Shown here piece after piece: positions 43,397 through 53,663 of a stretch of 64,000 nt of DNA. The DNA is from Phycisphaerae bacterium (lineage in GTDB: Bacteria; Planctomycetota; Phycisphaerae; UBA1845; CAIVHJ01). Location of the stretch: assembly GCA_022072405.1 (NCBI GenBank), contig JAJVHX010000017.1:1-64000 (forward strand), read 5' to 3'. Below the pieces are notes generated by a model, which was given only the letters and a program-made list of their open reading frames with translations, made no database searches and was not told the DNA's origin. The position numbers and the translations under genes were made by a program. The first letter of the stretch is position 1; each line of letters opens with the position of its first letter.

Positions 43397-46030
43397 ATGG
43401 CGGATATTCCCGAACAGATCATCGTCCAGCCCATCACCGAAGAGATGGCGGATTCCTATCTGACCTACTCGATGAGCGTGATCATGGCTCGGGCGCTGCC
43501 CGATGTGCGTGACGGATTGAAACCCTCGCAACGGCGAATTCTGGTGGCCATGAATGATCTGAACCTGGGGCCTCGCGCCCAGCATCGTAAATGTGCCAAA
43601 ATCGCCGGTGATACTTCCGGTAATTATCACCCCCATGGCGAACAGGTGATCTATCCCACACTGGTGCGACTGGGCCAACCGTGGAACATGCGTTACATGC
43701 TGGTAGACGGGCAGGGCAATTTCGGTTCGGTCGACGGCGACCCGCCCGCAGCCATGCGCTATACCGAAGCCCGCATGACCAGCGCCTCCATCGAAATGCT
43801 GCAGGATCTGGAACTGGAAACGGTGGATTTTGAGCCGAATTATGACGAAACACGCGAAGAGCCGACCGTCCTGCCCTCCAAATTTCCCAACCTGATGGTG
43901 AATGGTTCGACCGGCATCGCGGTCGGTATGGCCACCAACATGCCCCCGCACAATCTGCGGGAGGTGGTTGATGGACTGCTTCGGCTGATAGATGAACCGG
44001 AAGTGACGGTGGATGAGTTGATGGAAGTGATCCCCGGGCCCGATTTCCCGACCGGCGGTATCATCTGTGGCCGCCTGGGGATTCGTGATGCTTATCGCAC
44101 CGGTCGCGGTGCGGTGGTCATTCGGGGACGATTATTGGTGGACGAAGGCAAAAACGGTAAACGCCGGATCGTGATCACCGAAATCCCCTACATGGTGCTG
44201 CGTTCGACGATTGTCGAGAAGATCGCCGAATGCATCAAAGAAGGGACTATAAAAGATGCGAGCGATGTGATTGATGCGTCGGATCGGCGAAACCCGATCC
44301 GCATCGAAGTGGAATTACGTAAAGATGCCAATGAAGATGTGGTGATCAACCAGCTTTACCAATATACGCCGCTGCAATCGGCGTTTCACGTCGCCAACGT
44401 GGCGCTGGTGGGTCGCCAGCCGCGCACGCTCAATCTCAAGCAGTTGCTGGAGCAATATCTGCTGCATCGCCGCGAAGTGATCCGGCGGCGGACCAGCTAC
44501 CTGCTCCGCAAGGCGCGGCAACGGGCCCATATTCTGGAAGGACTGATCCTGGCGGTCAGTGATATAGACGCGCTCATCGAGTTGATCAAACGTTCGCCGG
44601 ATCCGAAAACCGCGCGGGCGGCACTGATGGCCCGGCCGCTGCGTTTGATCGAACAGGAAACGTTGCAGCGCCTCTTGCCGGAAGCCTTTCTGAACCGGAT
44701 GCGCGGCACCGATCAGTTTATGACCCATGTGCAGGCAGACGCCATTCTGGCCATGCAGCTGCAACGCCTGACCGGCCTGGAAATTGAAAAGCTGGGGGGG
44801 GATTACGCCAGACTGATCGAAGAAATCGAAGGCTATGAACTGATCCTCCGCGACGAAAAGCGGGTGCTGGACATCATCCGCGAAGATTTGCAGGAAATGC
44901 GCGATAAATATGGTGATGCCCGGCGGACCGAGATCGCCGAAGCGGCGGGTGAATTCTCCATCGAAGAACTGATTCCCGATGAAAACGTGATTGTGACCAT
45001 CAGTCGCCAGGGTTATATCAAGCGGATTGAGCTGGATACTTATCGTCGACAGGGACGCGGCGGGCGGGGGGTGCGCGGCAGCGAAATCCGCGAGGGGGAT
45101 TACCTGCAATATCTGTTCACCGCCAGCACGCATGATTACCTGCTCTTTTTCACCACGCGCGGGCGGGTTTATTGGCTGAAGGTTTACGATGTGCCGGCGA
45201 TGTCGCGTACCTCTCGTGGCCGGTCCATCGCCAATCTGGTCAGCTTCCAGTCCAACGAGGCGCTGCGAGCAGTATTACCGGTACGGAAATTTGAAGAGAA
45301 TTATCTCTTTTTCGCCACGACCAAGGGTGTGGTCAAGAAAACACCGCTGGCGGCTTATGCGAATCCGCGAAACAGCGGGATCATTGCCATCACGCTCGAT
45401 CCGGATGATGAACTGATCAACGTCGAGCAGACCAGCGGCAATGATCAGGTGGTGCTGGGTTCGCGCGAGGGAATGGCCATCCGTTTTGAGGAGAAGGATG
45501 TGCGGGCCATGGGGCGTAGTGCCCGCGGTGTGCGCGGCATGGAGCTGGATGGTGATGATCGCGTGGTGGATATGTGCGTGATCTATCCTGGCGATTCTCT
45601 GCTGACCGTCTGCCAGAATGGATATGGCAAGCGCACCAGTATCGATGAATATCGACTGATCCGGCGCGGCGGGAAAGGTGTAATCAATATTAAAACGACG
45701 GAGCGCAACGGCCAGGTGGTGGCGCTCAAAGCCGTGCAGGATCAGGATGAACTGATGATGATCACTGCTCAGGGAATCTTGCTGCGAACCGGACTGGAGG
45801 CCGTGCGCGAAATCGGTCGAGCGACTCAGGGAGTGAAGATGATCCGAATTGATGAAGGTGACCAGCTGGTTGCGGTTACCCGCATCGCTCGAGAAGATGA
45901 CGAGCCTATCGAAGAACTGAGTGACGCACCCGGCACCAAACAAGTTGAAGATAAGATACCAGACCCATCTGAATCTCAAAATAATGCTGCGGATGATGTT
46001 ACGGATGGCGACGAAAATACGCCCGCATGA
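43397..46030 (+). CDS. gyrA: DNA gyrase subunit A
   Basis: The 877-residue subunit cuts and rejoins DNA in the gyrase A2B2 complex. ATG 43397 has GAGGG five bases upstream. The breakage-reunion domain shows the catalytic Tyr in [10 protein letters not shown] at residue 122, the same number as in E. coli. The C-terminal six-bladed domain carries a GyrA-box-like QGRGGRG at the first blade and RRGGKG later, which supports gyrase over topoisomerase IV. In the QRDR (GEQVIYP) the positions equal to E. coli Ser83 and Asp87 are Gln and Pro. The last 40 residues are an acidic tail. No gyrB is in the window. Confidence 0.95.
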   Translation: MADIPEQIIVQPITEEMADSYLTYSMSVIMARALPDVRDGLKPSQRRILVAMNDLNLGPRAQHRKCAKIAGDTSGNYHPHGEQVIYPTLVRLGQPWNMRYMLVDGQGNFGSVDGDPPAAMRYTEARMTSASIEMLQDLELETVDFEPNYDETREEPTVLPSKFPNLMVNGSTGIAVGMATNMPPHNLREVVDGLLRLIDEPEVTVDELMEVIPGPDFPTGGIICGRLGIRDAYRTGRGAVVIRGRLLVDEGKNGKRRIVITEIPYMVLRSTIVEKIAECIKEGTIKDASDVIDASDRRNPIRIEVELRKDANEDVVINQLYQYTPLQSAFHVANVALVGRQPRTLNLKQLLEQYLLHRREVIRRRTSYLLRKARQRAHILEGLILAVSDIDALIELIKRSPDPKTARAALMARPLRLIEQETLQRLLPEAFLNRMRGTDQFMTHVQADAILAMQLQRLTGLEIEKLGGDYARLIEEIEGYELILRDEKRVLDIIREDLQEMRDKYGDARRTEIAEAAGEFSIEELIPDENVIVTISRQGYIKRIELDTYRRQGRGGRGVRGSEIREGDYLQYLFTASTHDYLLFFTTRGRVYWLKVYDVPAMSRTSRGRSIANLVSFQSNEALRAVLPVRKFEENYLFFATTKGVVKKTPLAAYANPRNSGIIAITLDPDDELINVEQTSGNDQVVLGSREGMAIRFEEKDVRAMGRSARGVRGMELDGDDRVVDMCVIYPGDSLLTVCQNGYGKRTSIDEYRLIRRGGKGVINIKTTERNGQVVALKAVQDQDELMMITAQGILLRTGLEAVREIGRATQGVKMIRIDEGDQLVAVTRIAREDDEPIEELSDAPGTKQVEDKIPDPSESQNNAADDVTDGDENTPA

Positions 46031-46108
46031 TTTTTGTGCAGCGACAACCGAACAGGCCGGTATAATCTGCATCAGTGCATTAAACTCTTCGCCAATGGAG
46101 TGGCTGAT

Positions 46109-47002
46109 ATGTTGAAAAAGTTTCGGCTGATCATCTGCGGATGTGCATTGGGATTGCTGCTGAACGGTGAAAACCTGCAAGCCCAGGAGGCTGTGGCGGG
46201 AAGTTCCGGCAGCTGGCAAAACGCTAAAGGTGAAGCTGTAGCGGCACGGCGACCAGGTTTGTGGATACAGGCCGCACTGGGCGGTCCGGAAATCACCCAG
46301 ACCCAGGAAGAAGCCGAAGCTCCAAACCGGTTGCAGCAACTCACCATTGATACACTCAACATTCTCTTTCAGGGGCTGAATCAACTGATCCCGCTGTTAC
46401 CGCAACTGCTGGGCGGCAGCGATGTGCCGGCTGGGGTGAATGATGTCATCATTACCGAGATTGCCAACAACGGCACTAATACCTTCATTGAATTGTACAA
46501 CCCCGGGGCGGTGCGGATACTTCTGGATAATTGGGCACTGTGTATTGTGAACGAGTGTACCACGGAAAACGAGCTGGCGGGGCGTGTTCTGGAAGGACGG
46601 CAACTGGTTGTTCTGCAGCTGGGGGGGACGCTGGACGGCGATATCGCTAATGGTGTTGTGACGATCCAGGTTGGTGCTACCGCGGATGACCTGGGACTGT
46701 ATGATTTTACCGGTACCACGCAGCGCGATCCCGATGATCAGACTTCGATCGTGGATTATCTGCAGTGGAGTACGACCACGCAAAGTATCGGCGGCCTGGA
46801 GGATATTGCCGCCGCCGCCGGACTCTGGGTACGGGGGACGCGCATCCGCAGCAGTCTGGCCAACCGTTCATTCCAACTGGCGGAGAATCGGCTTTCCGCC
46901 GGGGGATCGGCTAATGATTACCAGATTCTTGATTTCAACGCCGATTCACTGGGAAGCCTTCAACCGGCCACGACCACCCAACCCTCGACCACTGAACAAT
47001 AG
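46109..47002 (+). CDS. Secreted lamin-tail domain protein
   Basis: ATG 46109 has GGAG nine bases upstream and opens a signal peptide (MLKKFRLIICGCALGLLL..., cut probably after QAQ at about residue 25). Residues about 110-245 match a lamin-tail domain (NDVIITEIANNGTNTFIELYNP, then LLDNWALC), an Ig-like fold common in planctomycete exported proteins. A linker (30-105) is helical and contains LNQLIPLLPQLLGG. The C-terminus ends in a Thr/Pro-rich tail. A TATAAT at 46061-46066 might be its promoter but its -35 is poor. Role unknown. Confidence 0.8.
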   Translation: MLKKFRLIICGCALGLLLNGENLQAQEAVAGSSGSWQNAKGEAVAARRPGLWIQAALGGPEITQTQEEAEAPNRLQQLTIDTLNILFQGLNQLIPLLPQLLGGSDVPAGVNDVIITEIANNGTNTFIELYNPGAVRILLDNWALCIVNECTTENELAGRVLEGRQLVVLQLGGTLDGDIANGVVTIQVGATADDLGLYDFTGTTQRDPDDQTSIVDYLQWSTTTQSIGGLEDIAAAAGLWVRGTRIRSSLANRSFQLAENRLSAGGSANDYQILDFNADSLGSLQPATTTQPSTTEQ

Positions 47003-47037
47003 ACTGGCTGGATTCTGAGATATTACGAGCGTGTTGA

Positions 47038-49176
47038 TTATAGTTGCTGATGATGCTTGCGGAGCAGCAGCAATCCGCCAATAAAGCAGACCACCGCACC
47101 CACGAACACACCTAATGGATAGGGTACCAGTGGATTGGCGGCGTCGGGCGCGGGCATGTTGAGCCAGGTCGTAACTTGATCATTGATCGGCTTCCATTCC
47201 ATCAGAAAACTCAACCCGTTGTGCATGAAGTGCATGATCATGGCCGGCCAGATGGCTCCGGATTGCCAAACCGCATAGGCCAGCACCAAGCCAAGCAGGA
47301 ACGTAATCGCGAAGCGCTGGGGGGCGAAATGATAGACGGCAAACACCGTCGCCACCGTGATCAACGTCGGCCATTTGCGGAATACCTGGCCCAACCCGGT
47401 TTGCAGCATCCCGCGGAACAGCAATTCTTCACAGATGGCTGGCATCAGCGCCAGCAGTACAACCGCCAGTAATGGCGACAAGGTGGAGTAATCGGCATCG
47501 AGTTTGAGGGCATCGGTGACAAACTGCTTCATGCCCATGATGTCGAACCGCCACTGAAAAACCATAATCTCGCGGCCCAGAACCCAGGTGCTGATGCCGA
47601 TCAACAGCGCCGCCAGCAGGTATCGACCCGCCACCGGTCGCCACCGGAACGTGTTGACCAGGTTCACGCGGTAATATTTTATGAGCAGTACCGGAACCAC
47701 GCCGAAAACCAGCACCATGAGCAGCATCAGCAGAATCAGGTCGTGAATCGGATTCTCGAATACATTGCGCGTGCCCACCTGTATGTAAAACCAGATGGGA
47801 AACAGCAGGGTGACGTAGAGCAATACCATGGTGAGCGTGGGATATTCACGGGCCCGGATCATGCGCCGGTCAAACTGGGCCCGCCAGGAACCGGAATCAG
47901 CAAAAAGCACCGCTTCCTGCCCGAAAATTTTAACCGCGACGGTGATGGCCGTCAGGGCGTAGAGACAGGTGGAGAGAACCACCGCCAGCATGGCGCTGAT
48001 GGGTACGTTACCGATCAGCAGTTCGCGAGTCAGCAGCACCATGTTGGCCACCGGTAGAACCGACATGACCGCATCGAGGTGGGCACCGGGCATGGCGGCG
48101 ATGGCGGCGGGCATCAGCGCAGCGATGATGACCGGGGTGATGTAATTCTGGGCTTCCTTGAAGGTGCGGGCAAAACTGCAGACTGCCAGCAGCAAGGCGG
48201 AGAACATCAGCGACAGGGGAATCAGGCAGAGCAGCACCATCGGCAGGGCGGTCAGCGGTACGATGACTTCGGAGTCGTCGGCAATCGCCTGGCCAATACC
48301 GCCCAGTTGCAGGGTCAGGCCCATGCTGGTGAGGTTCAGTACGGCACCGATCAGTGATACAGTGACCACCACCAGAAATTTTCCACCGATGATTTCTCCG
48401 ATGGGTATCGGGCAGACCAGCAGTGTTTCCAGTGTGCCGCGTTCGCGCTCACCGGCGGTGAGGTCGATGGCCGGATAAATAGCCCCGGTGATGGTCATCA
48501 GGATCAGCACGATCGGAACGATCTGGCCCAGAAGTGAACCGCCGCGCTTCTCCGCCGAGGCGATGTCGATTTTTTCCACCTCAAACGGGTGGATCAGTTC
48601 AAGAGGTAGTCCAACTTCGACAATTCGCTGGTTGGCTTCAAATTCACCGGTTCGGCGAATGACAGCCTGCAATCGTTGGCCGGCGATTTGACTGGCGACG
48701 CGTGATGAATCGATGATGATTTTAAATTTCTGTTTGAGCTGATGGGGTTTGTTCAGGTCGTCAATATTATCCAATTCAAAGATCAATCCGACCGCAATAT
48801 CCTGTGTATTAATCAGAGCCTCAATGTTGCTGCGTAACGGTTCTACCGCGATGACGCTGTTGCCCAGTGCTTCCGGCTCATCGTATGCAAGACCCGTTTG
48901 TTCAGCTTCTTTTTTTTTCAATTCTTCGCGCTGGGTATCGGGAAGGAGTATTTCATCCTGCAGCCAATGACCAATGTTCTCGGTTTGCACTCCGATCTTG
49001 ATCTGCTGGGCTTTGATCTGGCTGGATTGCAGACTAGCCAGCCACAAAGCCGCCATCATCAGACCTGGGTAGAGTACGATCGGGACGATCACCATGGCGA
49101 TCAGGGTCCGCCGATCGCGCAGGATATCGAGCAGATCCTTGGTATAGAGGCGGAAAATTCGTGTCCGATTGAGCAT
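47038..49176 (-). CDS. ABC-2 permease fused to a CPBP intramembrane protease
   Basis: The 712-residue protein joins two membrane modules. Residues 1-420 are an ABC-2 (NatB-like) permease with an N-terminal helix, a large periplasmic domain (about 45-235) and helices after the segment YPAIDLTAGERERGTLETLLVCP, a hallmark of the family. Residues 480-700 are a CPBP/Abi-type glutamic protease, with the motif CEELLFRG (catalytic Glu pair at 583-584), FAVYHFAPQRF and MHFMHNG. The ATP-binding partner lies two bases upstream. The fused protease may process export substrates or membrane proteins; this is an inference. Confidence 0.9.
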   Translation of the reverse strand: MLNRTRIFRLYTKDLLDILRDRRTLIAMVIVPIVLYPGLMMAALWLASLQSSQIKAQQIKIGVQTENIGHWLQDEILLPDTQREELKKKEAEQTGLAYDEPEALGNSVIAVEPLRSNIEALINTQDIAVGLIFELDNIDDLNKPHQLKQKFKIIIDSSRVASQIAGQRLQAVIRRTGEFEANQRIVEVGLPLELIHPFEVEKIDIASAEKRGGSLLGQIVPIVLILMTITGAIYPAIDLTAGERERGTLETLLVCPIPIGEIIGGKFLVVVTVSLIGAVLNLTSMGLTLQLGGIGQAIADDSEVIVPLTALPMVLLCLIPLSLMFSALLLAVCSFARTFKEAQNYITPVIIAALMPAAIAAMPGAHLDAVMSVLPVANMVLLTRELLIGNVPISAMLAVVLSTCLYALTAITVAVKIFGQEAVLFADSGSWRAQFDRRMIRAREYPTLTMVLLYVTLLFPIWFYIQVGTRNVFENPIHDLILLMLLMVLVFGVVPVLLIKYYRVNLVNTFRWRPVAGRYLLAALLIGISTWVLGREIMVFQWRFDIMGMKQFVTDALKLDADYSTLSPLLAVVLLALMPAICEELLFRGMLQTGLGQVFRKWPTLITVATVFAVYHFAPQRFAITFLLGLVLAYAVWQSGAIWPAMIMHFMHNGLSFLMEWKPINDQVTTWLNMPAPDAANPLVPYPLGVFVGAVVCFIGGLLLLRKHHQQL

Positions 49177-49178
49177 AA

Positions 49179-49952
49179 TTATCCACTCAGACGCATACCG
49201 GAAAGGTCGGAACCCTGCCGGCTGATAATGGTTAAGAAAACATCGACCAGGCGTTCGGCCCCGCTGAGTTTGCGCAACTGGGCCAGGGTGCCCTCAGCCA
49301 CCAGTTGGCCCTGGTGCAGCAGGCCGATCCGCGTACACATATCTTCCGCTTCATGCAGATAATGGGTCGAAAGAATAATGGACTTGCCCTGATCGCGTTC
49401 GCGCAGAATGAAATCGAGTATGATTCGATTGGTGAGAACATCGAGACCAAGGGTAGGCTCATCCATGATCAGGATCGGCGGATTGGCCACCAGTGAACGG
49501 GCGATATTGGTGCGTTGCCGCTGTCCGGTGGAAAGTGCCCCGCAACGCTCGTTGGCGAAGGCGTGCATCTGCAGCCAATCGATCAGTTGATCCGCTCGAG
49601 TGGTAGCTGTAACACGATCATGCCCGTGCATCTCGCCAAAAAAAATCAGCGTTTCACGCGGTGAAAGACGCGGGTAGAGCGCGGTATTAGCCGTCAGAAA
49701 TCCGATCTGCGTTTTGACCCTGGCTGGATCGCTGCAGACATCCACACCATTGATCAGGGCCGTGCCGCTGGTGGGTGACATCATGCCGCTGAGCATGCGC
49801 AGTGTAGTGGTTTTCCCGGCGCCGTTGGGGCCGAGCAATCCATATATCTCTCCCGCAGCCACTTGAAAGCTCAATCCATTGACGGCGTATTTCAAGCTGC
49901 CGTTGGCTTGCGGAAATGTTTTGACGAGGTTGTTAACAGCTACCATATTCAT
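49179..49952 (-). CDS. ABC transporter ATPase (NatA-like)
   Basis: The ATPase has Walker A GPNGAGKTT (about 40-48), Q-loop GFLTANTALYPRLSPRETL, signature LSTGQRQRTNIARSL (about 137-151) and Walker B ILIMDEPTLGLD. The start is probably ATG 49952; a TTG frame begins at 49961 and another ATG at 49946, and the ribosome site (CGGA about nine bases before 49952) is weak. Its stop precedes the permease start by two bases, so the two form one unit. NatA-like systems extrude Na+ or other cargo; the cargo here is unknown. Confidence 0.93.
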   Translation of the reverse strand: MNMVAVNNLVKTFPQANGSLKYAVNGLSFQVAAGEIYGLLGPNGAGKTTTLRMLSGMMSPTSGTALINGVDVCSDPARVKTQIGFLTANTALYPRLSPRETLIFFGEMHGHDRVTATTRADQLIDWLQMHAFANERCGALSTGQRQRTNIARSLVANPPILIMDEPTLGLDVLTNRIILDFILRERDQGKSIILSTHYLHEAEDMCTRIGLLHQGQLVAEGTLAQLRKLSGAERLVDVFLTIISRQGSDLSGMRLSG

Positions 49953-50045
49953 GTCATTCAATCCGTAGCACCGTCAATCGATCCGACCGGTTATCAGGTG
50001 TATGTCGGATCGTGCGGGGCTTGTAGTGTAACGATTGCGGGTGAC

Positions 50046-50073
50046 TTGTCTTGAGGAAAAGTTCTGCGACAAT
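50046..50073 (+). promoter_or_regulatory. Candidate promoter of fumC
   Basis: TTGTCT (50046-50051) and GACAAT (50068-50073) are 16 bases apart, upstream of the fumC ATG at 50165. The 5' leader would be about 85 bases. Confidence 0.4.
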
Positions 50074-50164
50074 GGACATCATAAAGACCGGATGATGATC
50101 CGGCTTGACCGGATGATTGATCTGATTGCATCTACTGATATGGCAATACATTAGGAGCATTGCA

Positions 50165-51559
50165 ATGGCGACCACGCGGATTGAAAAAGACAGCATGGGT
50201 GAAATGCAGGTTCCGGCGGATGGTTATTGGGGTGCTCAGACCCAGCGGGCGGTGGAGAATTTTCCGATCAGTGGCTATCACTTCGGGCGACGTTTTATCC
50301 GGGCGATGGGCTTGATCAAACGGGCGGGGGCGCGGGTCAACGTGACGCTCAAGAAGCTGGACCCCAAAATTGCTCAGTTGATTGAACAGGCTGCCAATGA
50401 GGTGATCGAAGGGCAGCTCGACCGCCATTTCGTACTGGATATATTTCAGACCGGTTCCGGAACCAGCACCAATATGAATGCCAACGAGGTGATCTCCAAT
50501 CGGGCCATTGAATTGGCCGGCGGCAAGATCGGTTCGCGTGATCCGGTGCATCCCAATGATCATGTGAACATGGGCCAGTCGAGCAACGATGTGATTCCGG
50601 CAGCGATTCATGTGGCCTGTGCGGAAGCACTCAAGTATGACCTGGTACCGATGCTGGAGAAATTGCAGCAGGTACTGGATCAGAAAGCTCAACAATTCGA
50701 TTCGATCATCAAGATTGGCCGAACCCACCTCCAGGATGCGACGCCGATCCGTCTGGGACAGGAGTTTTCCGGCTATGCTGCCCAAGCCCGACTGAGCGTC
50801 GAGCGCGCCCATCGAGCCATCGTTGCGTTGCGTGAACTGGCTATCGGCGGGACCGCCGTTGGGACGGGTATTAATACTCATCCTGAATTTGCCCGGCGGG
50901 TGTGTGTGGATTTAACGCAGTCCACGGGAATTGAGTTTGTCGAAGCCCGCAACCATTTTGAATCCCAGTCGGCCAAGGATGCCTTGGCAGAGGCGTCGGG
51001 ATTGCTGCGCACGGTGGCCATCAGCATGACCAAGATCGCTAACGATATTCGCTGGCTGGCCAGCGGGCCGCGCTGCGGAATTGGCGAATTACGTATTTCC
51101 GAAACCCAGCCGGGCAGCTCGATTATGCCGGGCAAGGTGAATCCGGTGATGAGCGAGATGATGATCCAGGTGGCCACGCAGGTTCTGGCGGGCGATCAGG
51201 CGGTGATGCTGGCCTGCCGCGACAGCATTTTTGAACTGAATGTGATGATGCCGGTGATCGCCCACAATTTCCTGGAGGGCACGCGACTGCTGTCGGCAGC
51301 GGTCAAGACGTTTACCGAGCGCTGTGCTCAGGGTATCGAAGCCGATGTGGAACGTTGCAGCGATATGGTCGAAAAATCGCTGGCGATGTGTACCAGTCTG
51401 GCACCGGAGATCGGTTACGATCGGGCGGCCGATATCGCCAAGGAAGCCTACAAGAGCGGACGCACCGTGCGCGAAGTAGCTCTGGCTAAGGGTGTACTGG
51501 ATGCCAAAAAACTGGCCGAGGTGCTGGATCCCACCTCGATGACCCGGCCTCATGAGTAA
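50165..51559 (+). CDS. fumC: Fumarate hydratase, class II
   Basis: This 464-residue, iron-free fumarase converts fumarate to malate in the citric acid cycle. ATG 50165 has AGGAG seven bases upstream; a longer frame starts at 50126. Family features: DSMGEMQVPADGYWGAQTQR, TGSGTSTNMNANEVISNRA (about 95-113), HPNDHVNMGQSSNDVIP (about 126-142) with the catalytic His, IIKIGRTHLQDATPI, and the signature GSSIMPGKVNPV (about 317-328) that includes the catalytic Ser. Other superfamily members such as aspartase share these motifs, but the DSMGEMQVPADGYWGAQTQ opening and GSSIMPGKVNP fit FumC. Confidence 0.95.
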   Translation: MATTRIEKDSMGEMQVPADGYWGAQTQRAVENFPISGYHFGRRFIRAMGLIKRAGARVNVTLKKLDPKIAQLIEQAANEVIEGQLDRHFVLDIFQTGSGTSTNMNANEVISNRAIELAGGKIGSRDPVHPNDHVNMGQSSNDVIPAAIHVACAEALKYDLVPMLEKLQQVLDQKAQQFDSIIKIGRTHLQDATPIRLGQEFSGYAAQARLSVERAHRAIVALRELAIGGTAVGTGINTHPEFARRVCVDLTQSTGIEFVEARNHFESQSAKDALAEASGLLRTVAISMTKIANDIRWLASGPRCGIGELRISETQPGSSIMPGKVNPVMSEMMIQVATQVLAGDQAVMLACRDSIFELNVMMPVIAHNFLEGTRLLSAAVKTFTERCAQGIEADVERCSDMVEKSLAMCTSLAPEIGYDRAADIAKEAYKSGRTVREVALAKGVLDAKKLAEVLDPTSMTRPHE

Positions 51560-51591
51560 CGGCTGTACGAAACTGGTTAACTGATTTAGTA

Positions 51592-51617
51592 CCCGCTCGC
51601 TGGCGCTCGCGGCGCTC
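51592..51617. repeat. Short GC-rich CGCTCGC direct-repeat element after fumC
   Basis: The stretch reads CGCTCGC-tgg-CGCTCGC-gg-CGCTC, three near-identical units, in the 84-base gap between fumC and the next convergent gene. Elements with units of this type (CCGCTCGCT..CGCTCGCGG) recur in planctomycete genomes as far as I recall; only one copy was noticed in this window. It may be a REP-like unit. Confidence 0.4.
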
Positions 51618-51643
51618 AAAAATTTAGTATGACGTATTGAAAA

Positions 51644-52411
51644 CTAACTGAGTTTGGTGAGCCAATCGATTTCGGAACGGCGGGTCAGCAACAGAGTGAA
51701 AATGATCGCGATCGCGTAGCTGATCTGAATTGCGGCGATGGTAGCGACTAGCGAGTAGTCCGGCTGCGGGAAGCCGCCATAGCGACTCAACAACCAAAGG
51801 CCAGCCACCGTACCGATCGTGGAGAGCAGAATCAGCACCGCAACTAGGCGATGCCATTGCCGCGTGCGCACCGCACCGAACAATCCCGCCAATGCAGCAC
51901 CCAGCATGACACCGGCGGTGAGCGACATCAAAATTGACCAGCCGATCATCACCGCTCCCTGTACGAAGCGATATCGTTCTATCTGCTGGTTGAGAGCCTG
52001 CCATTCGGCTTTTTTCTGCTGGGTCAGCTCTTTCTGGGCGGCTTCCCGTTTGGCGATGTGTTCCTGCCGAGCTGCGAACCAATCATCAAGAATTTTCTGC
52101 CGCTGGGCATCTGTCATTTCCGCTGCCAAAGCAGGTGCGCCCAGTTCACTTTCCATATCCGCTGAGTTGACGGCCGGTGAGGATTCAGGTTGCGGAGTGG
52201 CATACAACTGGCCGAGGACCAGTCCGGCGTTGACAGTAAGAATGCCCTTGAGGGCATAATTGGCGGACCATAAACCGCCGCCCACCCAGGCACACAACGC
52301 CAGCAGGGCGAATAAGCCGCTCAGCCGACGAGGAGTGAGCGAGCGACTTTCCGCCTGGGCCAGTTCGAGCAGGACGGCTTCATAGAGATTATCACGCTGC
52401 TGCCACCACAT
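51644..52411 (-). CDS. Hypothetical membrane protein
   Basis: ATG 52411 is preferred over the overlapping 52447, since it lies five bases after the stop of the M16 gene at 52416. The 255-residue protein has an N-terminal helix (about 30-55), a coiled-coil-like, Gln/Glu/Lys-rich periplasmic or cytoplasmic stretch (about 95-150, ARQEHIAKREAAQKELTQQKK) and three further helices at the C-terminus (about 150-245). No family recognised. It is the last gene of the minus-strand cluster with the M16 peptidases and phosphomannomutase. Confidence 0.7.
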   Translation of the reverse strand: MWWQQRDNLYEAVLLELAQAESRSLTPRRLSGLFALLALCAWVGGGLWSANYALKGILTVNAGLVLGQLYATPQPESSPAVNSADMESELGAPALAAEMTDAQRQKILDDWFAARQEHIAKREAAQKELTQQKKAEWQALNQQIERYRFVQGAVMIGWSILMSLTAGVMLGAALAGLFGAVRTRQWHRLVAVLILLSTIGTVAGLWLLSRYGGFPQPDYSLVATIAAIQISYAIAIIFTLLLTRRSEIDWLTKLS

Positions 52412-52415
52412 ATCA

Positions 52416-53663
52416 TTAATCCGGTAACCAGTGACGAGGCCCGACACTGATCAAATGACCACCTGTAGTAATCGGAAACTCGCGCAGATAATCCGCAATC
52501 ATTTGAGGGGTGACCGCGTCAACAGCCGCCAATCGCTCACCAACGGTACGTGGCCGGCCACGATAATCCACATCATCCATCAATTGACTGAGGCGATAGT
52601 AGGGGGCTTCACCCTCAATGGCCAGTCCGGTGCGCATCCGGTTTTTGACGCGCTGGACCTCGACCTCGGTGACCCCCTCCCGGGTGATACGTTGCGCTTC
52701 CAGACGCAGGGCGGTGAGCAAGGCTGCGGAGTCTGCGGGATCGCATTGACCGGTCAGGATAATGAGTCCGCCATCTTCATATTCCATGCGGAATGCACCC
52801 GCGCGCGGTGCGATACCCTGTTGTACGATATTCCAGAAACAGCGTGAATTTTCTCCGCCGAGAATTGATACCAGCACTTCGGCGGTCTCATTCCACGGAT
52901 CACGGCCGCCCGGACACGGGAAAACCTCGGCGATCACCTGCTGGGTGAAACGCTCCACCACTTTGGCGGATTGTCCAGGGCGAGGTAATGGTGGGTTGCG
53001 CGAGGCGGCTGTGATCTGCGCCCGAGGCCATCCACCGCAATAGCGCTCTGCTAATCTGGTGACCTGTAGCGGATCGACGCGCCCGGCGACAATTAATATC
53101 AGGTTATCTGCGCTATAACGTCGTTGCAGGTATTCATTCATCTGGTCGCGGGTCAGCGGAGCGATGGTCTGTTCATAGCCCAGCACCGGCCAAGCCAGCG
53201 ACTGGTCGGCGTAGACCTGCTCATGCAGGAAATCGTAGGCCAGGCTGTCCAACTGGTCGCCAGCCATGGCGATTTCCTCGAGTACTACTTTTTTTTCCAT
53301 ATCAAATTCTTCGGTGGGCAGAGAGGAACGCATCATGTCTGCCAGCAGCTCCAGTTGCTGTTCCAGTTTTTCCGCCGGCACCCAACCGTAATAAAAAGTG
53401 CGATCTTTACTGGTGTAGGCGTTGTAAGTGCTGCCCAGGGTGTCGAAATCGATGGTGATGTTCTGCCAGGTCCGCCGCGCAGTGCCCTTGAAGCACATGT
53501 GTTCCAGAAAATGGGAAACACCGGCAACGCCGGGATGTTCATCGCGCGCCCCGGTGCGGGCCAGAAATCCCAGGGCGACGCTGCTGACATCTGCCATCGG
53601 CTCAATCACGATTGTTAAACCATTGGACAGCTGCTGTTGATGGAAGGGTGGATGATCAACCAT
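52416..53663 (-). CDS. Zinc protease, M16 family (catalytic member)
   Basis: This 415-residue insulinase-like peptidase has the zinc site HFLEH (His51, Glu54, His55) in GVSHFLEHMCFKGT and the downstream Glu in MEKKVVLEEIAM (about 125-136). It lacks a signal peptide. The gene is preceded by an AGGAGA ribosome site that lies inside the palindrome at 53664-53677. The M16 gene upstream (53738) encodes a related protein without the zinc site; such pairs form active/inactive heterodimers, as in mitochondrial processing peptidase. The target is unknown. Confidence 0.93.
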   Translation of the reverse strand: MVDHPPFHQQQLSNGLTIVIEPMADVSSVALGFLARTGARDEHPGVAGVSHFLEHMCFKGTARRTWQNITIDFDTLGSTYNAYTSKDRTFYYGWVPAEKLEQQLELLADMMRSSLPTEEFDMEKKVVLEEIAMAGDQLDSLAYDFLHEQVYADQSLAWPVLGYEQTIAPLTRDQMNEYLQRRYSADNLILIVAGRVDPLQVTRLAERYCGGWPRAQITAASRNPPLPRPGQSAKVVERFTQQVIAEVFPCPGGRDPWNETAEVLVSILGGENSRCFWNIVQQGIAPRAGAFRMEYEDGGLIILTGQCDPADSAALLTALRLEAQRITREGVTEVEVQRVKNRMRTGLAIEGEAPYYRLSQLMDDVDYRGRPRTVGERLAAVDAVTPQMIADYLREFPITTGGHLISVGPRHWLPD

